This document shows, one piece after another, positions 1 to 7,607 of a DNA stretch of 36,239 bases. The DNA is taken from the IMG/VR virus record IMGVR_UViG_3300006805_000018, positions 1 through 36,239 of that record. The stretch is one strand, 5' to 3'. Both the position numbers and the translations under genes were made by a program. Origin of the DNA: a virus. How positions within the stretch are numbered: position 1 is the first letter of the stretch; every line of letters begins with the position of its first letter. The notes beneath the pieces are model-generated. The model made no database searches and was not told the origin of the DNA. It saw only the letters and a list, made by a program, of their open reading frames with translations.

Positions 1-123
1 TCTATAGTCTGACTTATTTAGTATGTAGTTTTATGTCGAGAAACACCGCATAACTCCATCTATAAAATTACTCACAGGCTCACAAACTATATCAAAGGTA
101 CATCTTATCTATTTTACTAAAAA
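1..123. repeat. Terminal direct repeat, left copy
   Basis: These 123 bases are identical to 36117-36239. The copy holds the end of the small gene that starts at 35946 (its TAG is at 19-21 here) and most of the leader of recT. An exact repeat at both contig ends is what a circular assembly leaves at its closing point; a physical short terminal repeat would look the same. The sequence alone cannot separate the two. Confidence 0.95.
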
Positions 124-131
124 CTTATAAA

Positions 132-935
132 ATGACTATAGAAAAATCAAAGCTACTAAAAATTATATGAGAAGATCAAAATGCGATACAGTTTGCTGAT
201 TATTGTTATAAATTGCAAACAGCTACAAAAGATTGAAAATTAGTCAATTATTTCGCAAAAGATTACACAGAAGATCAATTTGCTAAAATGTATAATCTTG
301 TGGCTAATGAATGATTGGTATTTGATTGAGTTCATATCACGATTGGTAATAATGGTATTAGTTATGACTATGTGGCGTATAAAAACAAAATGCTACTCGC
401 TTATCCTGAAAGCAAAATAGATATTGATCTTATACATAAGTGAGATGAGTTTAAGTTAGGTAAAGATAGCTGAAAGATTACTTATACACATACTATTGCT
501 GACCCATTTTCTCCAAGAGATGAGAATATTATCTGAGTATATGTAGTAATTAAGAACAATAGAGGAGAGTTTATTACTACGCTTTGAATTAAAGATTTAG
601 AAAAACACAAGAGAGTAGCAAAGACCCAATTTATTTGGAATGCTTGGTTTGCTGAAATGTGTATAAAAACAGTAATGAAAAAAGCGTGTAAAATGCACTT
701 CAATGATATTTATGAGAAAATTGAAGAACAAGACAATACTCAAAGCGATCTTGAACTAGTAAATATCGAACCAAATCTAAGAGACATAATTGATAGTATT
801 ACTAACATTGAAGACCTAAGAGAATTAAAGAAAAAAAATCAATGATTATGAAAAGAAATTGACGACTATTTTATTTCTCACGCTAATAAATTAAAATGAT
901 CCACTACTGCGAACAAGGAACAGAACAATGGCTAG
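132..935 (+). CDS. recT: RecT-family single-strand annealing protein
   Basis: 267 residues read in code 25, with 11 TGA codons as Gly. RecT proteins bind single-stranded DNA and anneal complementary strands during phage recombination, working with a 5'-3' exonuclease, which here is the next gene. The core resembles the family: a G-D-E-F segment near residue 100, a G-V-Y-V-V-I stretch near 135, then a K-H-K-R...F-I-W-N-A-W motif and an M-C-I-K-T-V-M-K-K helix near residues 160-185. The usual length is about 250-310. Start is the ATG after an A/T-rich leader; no Shine-Dalgarno sequence is seen. The last 12 residues lie beyond an in-frame TGA (897-899) that overlaps the ATG of the next gene as ATGA, so the true end could be there if that TGA ever terminates. 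Overlap with the next gene is 40 nt. Confidence 0.9.
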
Positions 936-1516
936 AGTGTAGAAGAGGCAAAATGACAGCATCACACGCACAAGCTATTGGTAACTGCTGAAAATGATTA
1001 GATACTTACGTTAGAACCGTAGTTGCTGATCGTATTGCAAACAAAACTTGAATTAGTGGTATAAAAAACGCTTACACAGATCACTGACACGAACACGAAG
1101 CTACAGCAAGATGACTCTATGAATTAGAGACTTGATTGACTGTATCTGAGGTATGATTTGTTGATTATGATGATTATAGTGGTTGTAGCCCCGATGGCGT
1201 TATATTTGATTGAGATAAGATCGTTTGACTCATTGAGATCAAATGTCAAGACAATCCAACTCACCTCGATACACTATTAAGTCAAAAAGCTGATAGTAAG
1301 TATGAGCGACAAATACAAATGCAACTATTAGTAACTGGTGGAGAATGGTGCGACTTTGTAGCGTATAATCCAAACTTTGAGCAATCTATGTATATCAAGC
1401 GTTACTTACCTGACGCAGATATGCAAGAAGCAATCAAGAAATGATTAGATATTGGAACAACAGAAATCAAAAAAACATTGTTTAAATTTAATTATTTATA
1501 TAAAACAGATGAGTAA
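896..1516 (+). CDS. YqaJ/lambda-type 5'-3' exonuclease
   Basis: 206 residues in code 25. It should degrade one strand of duplex DNA ends and hand the exposed strand to RecT; the exonuclease-RecT pair is a standard phage recombination module. The N-terminus has the family pattern E-Q-G-T-E-Q-W-L-E-C-R-R-G-K-M-T-A-S (residues about 6-23). The PD-(D/E)xK nuclease core follows: S-P-D-G-V near residue 98 and the E-I-K triad near 118. A later Q-I-Q-M-Q-L-L segment matches the conserved Q-x-Q motif of the family. The start sits inside the recT reading frame with an ATGA junction; its own stop overlaps the next start by 8 nt, so translational coupling is likely. Confidence 0.9.
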
Positions 1517-1745
1517 TATAACTATATGTTGACGAAATATACAGCAAGTATGAAAGTGTCAATTTGTTTTAACTAATTGGGACAAAACACAAAAAATTGA
1601 TTTTCAATGATTACTTAGTCAGGCAGAAGAATATATCTATGAAATGTGTTTTGACCCTGAACAAAATAGAATAAGAAAAGCAATGAAAGAATTGAGAAAA
1701 GATCCAAGCTATAGCCCATGACCACAATGAGCATACTTAGACTAA
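1509..1745 (+). CDS. Small hypothetical protein in the recombination operon
   Basis: 78 residues in code 25, no recognised family. It is hydrophilic with five TGA-coded glycines and no membrane segment. Its ATG overlaps the exonuclease stop by 8 nt (ATGAGTAA), so it is probably co-translated and could be an accessory factor of the recombination module. The stop codon abuts the first AGTCAGACT element of the genome (1745-1753). Its role is unknown. Confidence 0.7.
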
Positions 1746-1869
1746 GTCAGACTCCTAAATTATCCTAGAGCTTTATTGCTCTTTCACATATCATACAGCA
1801 TTGTAGAATAGGCGAGTATGGTATGTAAAAGTGTTATAGACACTATTTATTATATTATTATTTTATGTT
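1746..1869 (+). promoter_or_regulatory. Intergenic control region with AGTCAGACT element and two hairpins
   Basis: No gene. GTCAGACT (1746-1753) directly after the upstream stop is followed by AAATTATCC, the arrangement seen at several other gene boundaries here. Two short perfect hairpins follow: AGAGC/GCTCT with a 6-nt loop, and AGTGT/ACACT with a 5-nt loop. The region ends in TATTTATTATATTATTATT before the next ATG. It probably separates the recombination genes from the next unit, but no promoter core or U-run is clear. Confidence 0.5.
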
Positions 1870-2175
1870 ATGAATTTTCAAGGAGTGATTAAGGAAAAAA
1901 CACCAGTAGTTGAAGTAGGGCAAAATGCAGTTAGGAAGATTTCTTTTATGATTGAAGAAGTCTGACAAAAACAGTACAAAGATAGTCTCGTTATTGATGC
2001 TATTAAGGATAAGGTTGATTTAGTAGAGAAACTACCTATTGGATCAGAAGTTGCTATTACATACAATGGAAGAGCTAACAGCTATAATGGCAAGCTATAT
2101 AACTGACTATCATTGTGGAAGTTAGAGGTTATTAGTGAGCCACAAGAAGAAGAAATTGAAGACGTATTATTTTAA
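1870..2175 (+). CDS. DUF3127-like OB-fold protein, probable SSB
   Basis: 101 residues in code 25. The C-terminal half, Y-N-G-K-L-Y-N-G-L-S-L-W-K-L-E, matches the end of DUF3127 proteins, where the R-x-Y-N-G-K-x-F-N-x-L-x-A-W-K-I-E pattern belongs to a predicted single-strand DNA-binding OB fold common in phages and Bacteroidetes. The acidic tail (E-E-E-I-E-D-V-L-F) resembles the acidic tip with a terminal hydrophobic residue that SSB proteins use to recruit partners. Its place after RecT and the exonuclease fits a recombination or replication SSB. The ATG at 1870 is in frame with the whole domain; the one at 1865 is in another frame. Confidence 0.75.
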
Positions 2176-2391
2176 TTGAGCCTTACTGGCTCTAATTGTA
2201 GGTGGTGGTAGTTCGGACAGTGATCCGTGTATGGTCGCTTTATTTATTAAAGTGAGAGCAGAATAGCCTGAGGGCGAGTAGATTCGCACTAAATGTACCA
2301 TCTGAAAGCGTAGGGTGTATACATATTCTATAAGTCAAACCTTGTCTATCACTATCTACAATTAAAGTCAGATTTTATTTATTATTATAAT
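2176..2391 (+). other. Structured intergenic region, candidate RNA element
   Basis: No gene in 216 bases. After a short hairpin (GAGCC/GGCTC) an outer 7-bp stem can form between 2204-2210 and 2296-2302 (one G-U pair). It encloses three small stems: CGGA/TCCG (2214-2227), CTTTA/TAAAG (2238-2252) and GCGA/TCGC (2274-2287). That is a cloverleaf-like outline, but it lacks the conserved D-loop and T-loop bases of a tRNA. The end holds an AAGTCAGATTTTATT element (about 2365-2379) and an A/T-rich leader before the next ATG. Confidence 0.4.
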
Positions 2392-2811
2392 ATGAACGAA
2401 GATAACCTATACGAACTCGCAGACAATATAATCAGTCAATCAGTACATACTGATGATGATATAGTAGCTCTTGCAAGAATAAAACGGAGACTATCAAGAC
2501 TAGTAAAAGAATATGACATATTATCTAACTGACTGGAGGAAGAATATAACAAAGCAAGGGGATCTTTTTATGTAGAGATCAAAAGAAAATACAAAGACGA
2601 CTGACGCAGGATTACAGATAGCGAGGCTGATAGATATGCCAAGGATAGATCAGAAGAATTATATTGATCTTATCGCTCTGCTAAGGCTAAAACTAGAGGT
2701 ATGTATTGAGAGATCGAAGCTATAGGGCAATTCATTATAACACTCCAGTCCTCAAGGAAAGCCAACCAGCAAAGTCAGAATACTATTGATTTATCACTTA
2801 TACATGAATAA
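2392..2811 (+). CDS. Hypothetical coiled-coil protein
   Basis: 139 residues in code 25, family not recognised. It is highly charged and helical. The central part (about residues 30-110) is rich in K, R, E and D with spaced L/I/Y, consistent with a coiled coil. There is no membrane segment. It lies downstream of the recombination genes and immediately upstream of a small helix-turn-helix-like gene whose ATG directly follows this stop, so the two are probably translated together. A DNA-associated accessory role is possible but is only inferred from position. Confidence 0.75.
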
Positions 2812-3027
2812 ATGACACCAGAAGAAATGAGGACAGATCCTAATAAGAAAATAGGAACAGGGATAGAACAAATATCAGTTTCAAAGATTGCAAAAGTCAT
2901 GGCTGTAACTCCTGCTGACATACATCAAAGAATTTCAGGTACTACAAACATTACTAAAAACTACTACAATAGAATTATTGAAGCTTATGATTTCATTATT
3001 GAGGCACAAAAAAGAGTATTAAAATAA
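2812..3027 (+). CDS. Small HTH-like DNA-binding protein
   Basis: 71 residues with no TGA codon. The middle (about residues 24-55) reads V-S-K-I-A-K-V-M-A-V-T-P-A-D-I-H-Q-R-I-S-G, followed by a tyrosine-rich helix. This is the length and pattern of a helix-turn-helix of the Cro/LacI type, with a turn residue and a following recognition helix. The start immediately follows the previous stop (TAAATG). It is a candidate phage regulator, for example of the recurrent AGTC-N-GACT element, but that link is a guess. The gene is followed by a strong promoter at 3078. Confidence 0.6.
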   Translation: MTPEEMRTDPNKKIGTGIEQISVSKIAKVMAVTPADIHQRISGTTNITKNYYNRIIEAYDFIIEAQKRVLK

Positions 3028-3063
3028 TTTTGATTGTACTTGTGGACTGGCTTTACTCTATAT

Positions 3064-3105
3064 CTACAAAAAATCTATTGTAATTTAGAAAATAATCCGT
3101 ATAAT
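3064..3105 (+). promoter_or_regulatory. Promoter, TTGTAA-16 bp-TATAAT
   Basis: The -35 box is TTGTAA at 3078-3083, the spacer is 16 bp, and the -10 box is a consensus TATAAT at 3100-3105. Transcription should start about 3112, giving a leader of about 22 nt before the next ATG. The upstream sequence ACAAAAAATCTATTGTAA is shared with the promoter at 35594 and, nearly, with the - strand promoter at 30972. This points to a common regulator or UP-like element. CTACAA and TTGTAA also form an imperfect inverted repeat around the -35 box. Confidence 0.75.
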
Positions 3106-3133
3106 GATCTTACTTTAATACTAATTCTACCTA

Positions 3134-3316
3134 ATGCAAAACATTCGCCAAGCTCTAACTAAGTACGAAGAACTAGAAAAACAATCTCAATGAGATCTCA
3201 AAAAAAGGTACAGACAAGAGATCAATAGACTACAAAGAATTATCTTATTTCTCACTAAGCCTAGTAAACCAGTAAGAGAAGATCAAATTGAATATGAATG
3301 CCGTTTTAGTCTTTAA
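3134..3316 (+). CDS. Small basic hypothetical protein
   Basis: 60 residues in code 25, no recognised family. It is basic and probably helical: Q-A-L-T-K-Y-E-E-L-E-K-Q, then R-Y-R-Q-E-I-N-R-L-Q-R-I-I. It is the first gene after the TATAAT promoter at 3100. The leader ends in CTACCTA before the ATG, similar to other starts in this genome, and there is no Shine-Dalgarno sequence. Confidence 0.6.
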
Positions 3317-3327
3317 TTCTACCAACT

Positions 3328-3531
3328 ATGACATCTACAAAAGCTATTATTACTATTGTTATTATTTGAATTATTACTATTACAGCTTGATTGTTTGAGA
3401 TGACATCAGCAAGTGATATGGATTGTTTCAGACTTGAATCAGCTATTATGGAGCATAAAAACTCTAAGTGATTTAAGAAGATCAAAGCACATAAAGCTGT
3501 AAAATCACTGAAAGTATTATGCAAACAATAA
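3328..3531 (+). CDS. Small single-pass membrane protein
   Basis: 67 residues in code 25. Residues about 6-24 form one hydrophobic segment (I-I-T-I-V-I-I-G-I-I-T-I-T-A-G-L), a transmembrane helix or uncleaved signal anchor. It is followed by a basic soluble tail with two cysteines. No family is recognised. Such small membrane proteins in phage early regions often act in host takeover or superinfection exclusion; nothing here identifies which. Confidence 0.65.
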
Positions 3532-3561
3532 TTCAGACTTTATAATTTATCAATACTATCC

Positions 3562-3867
3562 ATGTACCGAAGATCTTATGACTACACTATTACTCCAGAA
3601 AAAAAGGAAGATTTTATGAAACATATAAACGATTATCTTGAAGAATATCCATATTATGTTCATGATAATGACTATCCATACGATATGTGCTGTAACAAAA
3701 AAGTAGAAGTTGAGCATATTACTTATTTTTATAGAGACATAGTAGGTCTATATCGAGTTATCAATAAATGAGTACAAGATTGATACACAGTACAAATAAA
3801 CTCTACAGAACACCAAAGCATACCAGAGATACAACATTTACATTTTATTAAAATTATTGATGAATAA
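3562..3867 (+). CDS. Hypothetical protein
   Basis: 101 residues in code 25; the frame continues through TGA at 3769 and 3781 to TAA. It is rich in tyrosine and acidic residues (Y-L-E-E-Y-P-Y-Y-V-H-D-N-D-Y-P-Y-D) with a C-C pair near residue 45. No family is recognised. Just upstream lies a TTCAGACTTTATAATTTATC copy of the boundary element. The stop overlaps the next start by 8 nt. Confidence 0.7.
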
Positions 3868-4063
3868 ATACCAAATTGAATGTAAAAATAGAGCAAAGAA
3901 AAATAAGAAAAAGATAACAAATAGATCAATAATGAGAGATGCAATGAAAAAGAAAATGTCTGAAATATGTGAACATTGAGTAGTTACTGGAATTTGCCGA
4001 CCATGTAGAAAGCAAATGGAAATCGAAAAACATTGAGACAACACATATTTTATTGAGGGTTAG
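3860..4063 (+). CDS. Small basic protein with a possible zinc knuckle
   Basis: 67 residues in code 25. The first half is lysine-rich (K-N-R-A-K-K-N-K-K-K). The second half carries C-E-H-G-V-V-T-G-I-C-R-P-C, a C-x2-H plus C-x2-C arrangement that could bind one zinc ion. It is translationally coupled to the preceding gene. It could be a nucleic-acid-binding protein; the function is not known. Confidence 0.6.
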
Positions 4064-4096
4064 ACTATATTATTTTATTTTATTATTATTGATGTG

Positions 4097-4345
4097 ATGA
4101 ACGAACAACGATACTTAAACTCCATAAGAATTAGATTTTGCGATTATTGAGAGAATAAAGACAAATATACATGAGAGGTTGAGTTTAAGAATTGAGAAAA
4201 AAATAGTTTTTCATTTAATGTATGACCTGAAATAGCAAATAGATATATCGAACTAATATCTGAAGATGTAGTAAAGTGAGCAAGTGAATTGTGAAATAAA
4301 CTGAAGCAATCTTTAGTAGAACAATGACTGTATAAGTCAGACTAA
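4097..4345 (+). CDS. Hypothetical protein
   Basis: 82 residues in code 25 with many TGA glycines, for example in E-F-K-N-G-E-K-N-S-F-S-F-N-V-G-P-E. It looks like a small beta-hairpin region followed by a helix. No family is recognised. The last codons (AAG TCA GAC TAA) are themselves an AGTCAGACT element, followed by TAATTATCC, so the regulatory motif overlaps the gene end. Confidence 0.65.
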
Positions 4346-4381
4346 CTAATTATCCCTAAACTATTTATTATAAATTACATC

Positions 4382-4543
4382 ATGACATTCTTATTGTTTT
4401 TATATCTTATTATCCATATTGCCCATGTTATGTATATGTTAATATACGCCTCTATTCAGACAAGCAGAAAACGAAGAAGACACTACATGATTAGAGCATT
4501 ACTATGACCAATATATAGTCTGCGGGTAATGTGGAATGAGTAA
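4382..4543 (+). CDS. Small membrane protein
   Basis: 53 residues in code 25. Residues about 2-26 are hydrophobic (F-L-L-F-L-Y-L-I-I-H-I-A-H-V-M-Y-M-L-I-Y-A), followed by a strongly basic stretch (R-K-R-R-R-H), which predicts one membrane segment with the tail inside the cell. The gene follows an AGTCAGACT...TAATTATC element and a TATTTATTATAAATT leader. No function can be assigned. Confidence 0.55.
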
Positions 4544-4573
4544 ACTATTTATTATTTATTATTATGTTGTATT

Positions 4574-4717
4574 ATGATTAAACTTATCTGCTGAATTATC
4601 CAATTTGTATCATGATTATCAACTGTAGATATGGGTAACAAAATATGATGGATATTTGTATGAACATGATTATTCTTTATAATACTTTCAATTCTTGAGA
4701 TTAATCACAGTAGCTAA
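4574..4717 (+). CDS. Small membrane protein
   Basis: 47 residues in code 25, with one or two hydrophobic segments (residues about 3-15 and 24-41). The frame depends on reading five or more TGA codons as Gly. Another ATG at 4564 lies in a different frame. The leader is TATTTATTATTTATTATT. No family is recognised; it is close in style to the preceding gene. Confidence 0.5.
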
Positions 4718-4761
4718 TATGAAGTTAGATAACCGACTAGTATAATAACTGGTCTATATCT

Positions 4762-4843
4762 GGTAACGAGTAGTAGTTGGATGCTGTCCTAGCTGTACAC
4801 TAGGAGTCGAGAGACAGAGGTGGTTCGAATCCATCCGTTGCCA
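4762..4843 (+). tRNA. tRNA-Tyr (GUA)
   Basis: A class II tRNA. The 7-bp acceptor stem is GGTAACG/CGTTGCC (one wobble). A short D-arm follows (AGTA/TGCT with GG in the loop). The 5-bp anticodon stem CCTAG/CTAGG holds the loop CTGTACA with anticodon GTA. A long variable arm and a T-arm with TTCGAAT come next. The discriminator base is A and the CCA end is not encoded. The long variable arm fits bacterial tRNA-Tyr. The gene sits between small membrane-protein genes and a secreted enzyme. It decodes UAU/UAC, not UGA, so it is not the tRNA that supports the recoded stop. A 6-bp hairpin (AGACTA/TAGTCT) follows it. Confidence 0.88.
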
Positions 4844-4901
4844 TATATAGACTACGTTGTTAGTCTGACCCATTATGGGATATTTATTCTTAATCTTATA
4901 G

Positions 4902-5612
4902 ATGAAATTTGTAATCTGACTAATCATCATGTTTAGTCTTGTTTGAGTGAGTTCCGCAAATGATCTAGTTTCAGAAATCAAGAACGCTTCACAAAGCTTT
5001 CAAAACGATTATTGAAACTATGAATGTAGTATTGATGGTACTCCAGTATCATTATGAGCATTATCTTATGCTTTGGCAATCAATGAATGAGGTTATAAAC
5101 AAAGAACAGTCTGATACAAAACTAATAATTGGTGATCTCTACACCACAAGCAAGTAAAGCCTATAAAGGGAACAACTTGTGCAGATTGAGTATGTACACG
5201 ACCAATATATAATACTGTAGAGGATTGACTATATGACAAGTTATATCTAATTACACATAAGAAGATGTACAATGGTTGTAATTTCTGATTTAATCAGTTG
5301 TTTGGTTATATCGTATGACCTAGAGCTAATCCAGATAGTCAGTATTCTCCATGAATAACAAAAAGGCAATATGTAAACCAAAGACTTAAACAGCTAAAAG
5401 AACAGGCACTTAAATATGACTGACCACTGTACAATCCACCACTAGATGATAATATAAATGAACCAGTTAAAACCCACAAACCAGAGTGTACTTGGGTATG
5501 AAATGCTAAGAAATGAGACTATATACAGTTGGATAGCTTTTTATGACAACTACTAGAAATCTTTTGAATTAAGCAGGACAGCAAAGTTTTTATCTGTAAT
5601 AATAATCAATAA
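4902..5612 (+). CDS. Secreted glucosaminidase/muramidase-like protein
   Basis: 236 residues in code 25. The first 19 residues (M-K-F-V-I-G-L-I-I-M-F-S-L-V-G-V-S-S-A) are a good signal peptide with an S-S-A cleavage site. The next part resembles glucosaminidase or lysozyme-like folds: A-L-A-I-N-E-G-G near residues 58-64, where E62 would be the catalytic acid, then N-N-W-G-S-L and Y-N-T-V-E-D-G-L as in FlgJ-type domains. It likely cuts peptidoglycan outside the membrane. Because it lies with the early + strand genes and not with the holin/CHAP group, it may act in envelope modification rather than final lysis; an exported endolysin is the alternative. The next genes are small membrane proteins. 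Confidence 0.6.
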
Positions 5613-5613
5613 A

Positions 5614-5871
5614 ATGACAAATATCCAAAAAGTAACCGTATGATTTGTAGCGTGTCTTATTTTATTTCTATGTTTTGTATTATATACATTAGTAACAAAA
5701 GTAAATATGTATGAGTCAGCCCTAGACAATACAGTAGATGCTACTATTATGGAAATAGACGAACACAAAAACACTATCAAAGGGGAGAGACTAAAGATAG
5801 CAAATAAGTGTAAAACTATCACTAAAAACCTACCTCATCGTTTCGTACAAGACGGTACTTGTGAACTTTAA
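5614..5871 (+). CDS. Membrane-anchored protein, possible spanin- or holin-like
   Basis: 85 residues in code 25. One hydrophobic segment near the N-terminus (about residues 9-28) is followed by a hydrophilic, partly helical domain with two cysteines in the last 25 residues. The topology (short N-terminal tail, one membrane span, external charged domain) is that of inner-membrane spanins or regulators of lysis. It follows the secreted glucosaminidase-like gene by one base. No sequence family is recognised. Confidence 0.65.
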
Positions 5872-5893
5872 CCTATAACTTATAACTTACCAA

Positions 5894-6109
5894 ATGAAAC
5901 ATCTAATAATATTCATTGCTACATTTCTAATACGATTATTATTAACACGATTTTGCATTGCATATACATCACTAGACTTTAGTTTAATTTTTATAGACGA
6001 AGGAGATAGGAGTTTATTTATTGGCACTTGAGTTATGTTTTGATTTGTTTGGTGATTAATATGAGTTTTATTTTATAATGATATGAAGGAATATAATTTA
6101 TTTACATAA
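5894..6109 (+). CDS. Small two-span membrane protein
   Basis: 71 residues in code 25, with hydrophobic segments at about 3-15 and 43-62 separated by a short acidic loop (D-E-G-D-R). It could be a holin or antiholin by size and topology, but no family is recognised. The start is preceded by ATAACTTACCAA, a leader form that recurs before other starts here (6110, 32314). Confidence 0.55.
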
Positions 6110-6119
6110 AACTTACCCA

Positions 6120-6206
6120 ATGAATATCCAACTAAATATGATGCTATTTGTAGTGGGAATTATACTAACACTTGCTTTTATTGCTTTAAGAACTGCACCA
6201 TTCTAA
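6120..6206 (+). CDS. 28-residue membrane peptide
   Basis: 28 residues, almost entirely one hydrophobic helix (M-M-L-F-V-V-G-I-I-L-T-L-A-F-I-A-L). It is preceded by AAAACTTACCC like its neighbour, and its stop overlaps the next start as TAATG. Its short length makes the call uncertain, but the conserved leader and tight coupling support translation. Confidence 0.4.
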   Translation: MNIQLNMMLFVVGIILTLAFIALRTAPF

Positions 6207-6817
6207 TGAAATACTGATTACTCACAGTCATAAAACAATATCAAAAGCCTACTAATGGTAGGAATAGATTATATGCGCAATGTGTTTGTGATTGTGGTAA
6301 TACAGTAGAAAGAAGATTAGATTGACTAAAGAACTGACATAATATGGATTGTTGATGCTTGAAGAAATGAGAGATTGAGTCTTTAATCTGAAAGAGATAT
6401 TGATCTGTAGTGGTTACTTGAACCCATAAGAATTATAGGGGAGATATAATGGCTGACTATATGTGCGACTGTTGAAAGGTTAGTAAGACTGCGAGCTTTA
6501 ATCTATTTAAGATTAAGAGTTGTTGATGTGAAAGATGAACTCACTGATTGCATAAATCGAGAGCTTATAGAATACGAATAACTATGAAAAGTAGATGCGA
6601 TAATGAAAATCACCCTCAATACTATCGTAGTTGATATATGTGAATAGCATACGACCCTAAACGATCTACATTTGAATGATGGCGAGATGATAACAAAAAT
6701 AGATGTAGTGATGATCTATACTTCACGAGAAAAGATGTATTTTGAGACTTTACATTAGAAAACACTAAACGAGATACATCGTATAATGTATCAAAACTTG
6801 ATTTATTTATTAACTAG
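6206..6817 (+). CDS. HNH-type homing-endonuclease-like zinc-finger protein
   Basis: 203 residues in code 25. The N-terminus, L-L-T-V-I-K...C-V-C-D-C-G-N...M-D-C-G-C-L, is the zinc-ribbon module found at the start of many phage HNH or AP2-type homing proteins. A second C-D-C-G...S-C-G-C module follows near residues 85-105. The C-terminal half (residues about 110-160) reads H-K-S-R-A-Y-R-I-R-I-T-M-K-S-R-C-D-N, then F-E-G-W, matching the S-R-x-Y-x-I-W-x-x-M-x-x-R-C pattern of the same group. A clear HNH catalytic triad is not seen, so it may be a DNA-binding relative. Its stop precedes the next ATG by two bases. Confidence 0.7.
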
Positions 6818-6819
6818 GC

Positions 6820-7152
6820 ATGGACTATATAAAACTATACGAGGCTTGTTGCGATGAATTAGTAAAACAGTTTATCCCATATATGTGATATGATTCTGGA
6901 GATGGTTATTGGATTGGTGAGGACGCTTGAACCTGCCAAATAAATGATCAATTCTGGACTCCTTATGATATGTATGTAGCTATGAAATATCAAATGTCAC
7001 CTGATCTAGTATTTGATCGACATGACGATTGAGCAACAGAAAAAACCACTTTATCACTTTATGCTTACCGACTATGAAAACAATCGCAATCTCCTGATTA
7101 CAAAATACTTGAAAATCAACACTGATTAGAAGTCAAAACGAACAATGAGTAA
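6820..7152 (+). CDS. Hypothetical protein
   Basis: 110 residues in code 25, no recognised family. It is acidic, with tryptophans and a cluster G-D-G-Y-W-I-G-E-D-A-G, and probably globular. It sits between the zinc-finger gene and the genes leading to the methyltransferases; the same transcript is likely because the gaps are only a few bases. Confidence 0.65.
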
Positions 7153-7181
7153 AGATCCTATGAGAAACCGCAAGGGACGTA

Positions 7182-7607
7182 ATGGATAAATATGGTAAGC
7201 CTTGAGAGAATATTTCTTTTCAAGAGTTTCAGGATATTATCCACTATAGAGAAGCCGAAAGAGTAATGGAGATTGAATGGTTAAAAAAAACAAGAGACGA
7301 CCTTAAACTACTGTTAGTAGATCGCACCTCACTAGATAACTGGATCTATGCTATGAAACTACAAGACAAAGGTATGATTGAAAGTATTAATCCACCTATC
7401 TATACTAAAAGCTATGATCATGTTATTTATCTAAATGAACCTATCGGTAATTATAAAACAGATTTATTTTCTATTTATCAAGAACCCGATTTTAAGGAAA
7501 TGTTTGATAAATATATTAATCATTGTTATCCTGATGCTTATGTATTTAGAAATTACAAAGACGACCAACAAGAAATTGATCTACTTTTATCTGAATTATT
7601 AGAGTAA
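7182..7607 (+). CDS. Hypothetical protein
   Basis: 141 residues; start chosen at 7182 because the frame is open through a single TGA glycine (P-G-E) near residue 7. It contains F-Q-E-F-Q-D-I-I-H-Y-R-E and a mixed alpha/beta composition with no membrane segment. No family is recognised. Its TAA overlaps the ATG of the methyltransferase gene (TAATG), so translation is coupled; an accessory role to methylation is possible. Confidence 0.7.

Noticed and set aside
2204-2302. A tRNA gene, possibly a tRNA-Gly(UCA) for TGA
   Set aside because: The outer stem fits but there is no GG-containing D-loop, no TTCRA T-loop and no UCA anticodon in a 7-nt loop; kept only as a structured element.
7142-7186. 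14-codon frame starting at the ATG that overlaps the stop of the gene at 6820
   Set aside because: Too short and not related to the neighbouring frames; the gene at 7182 explains the region.
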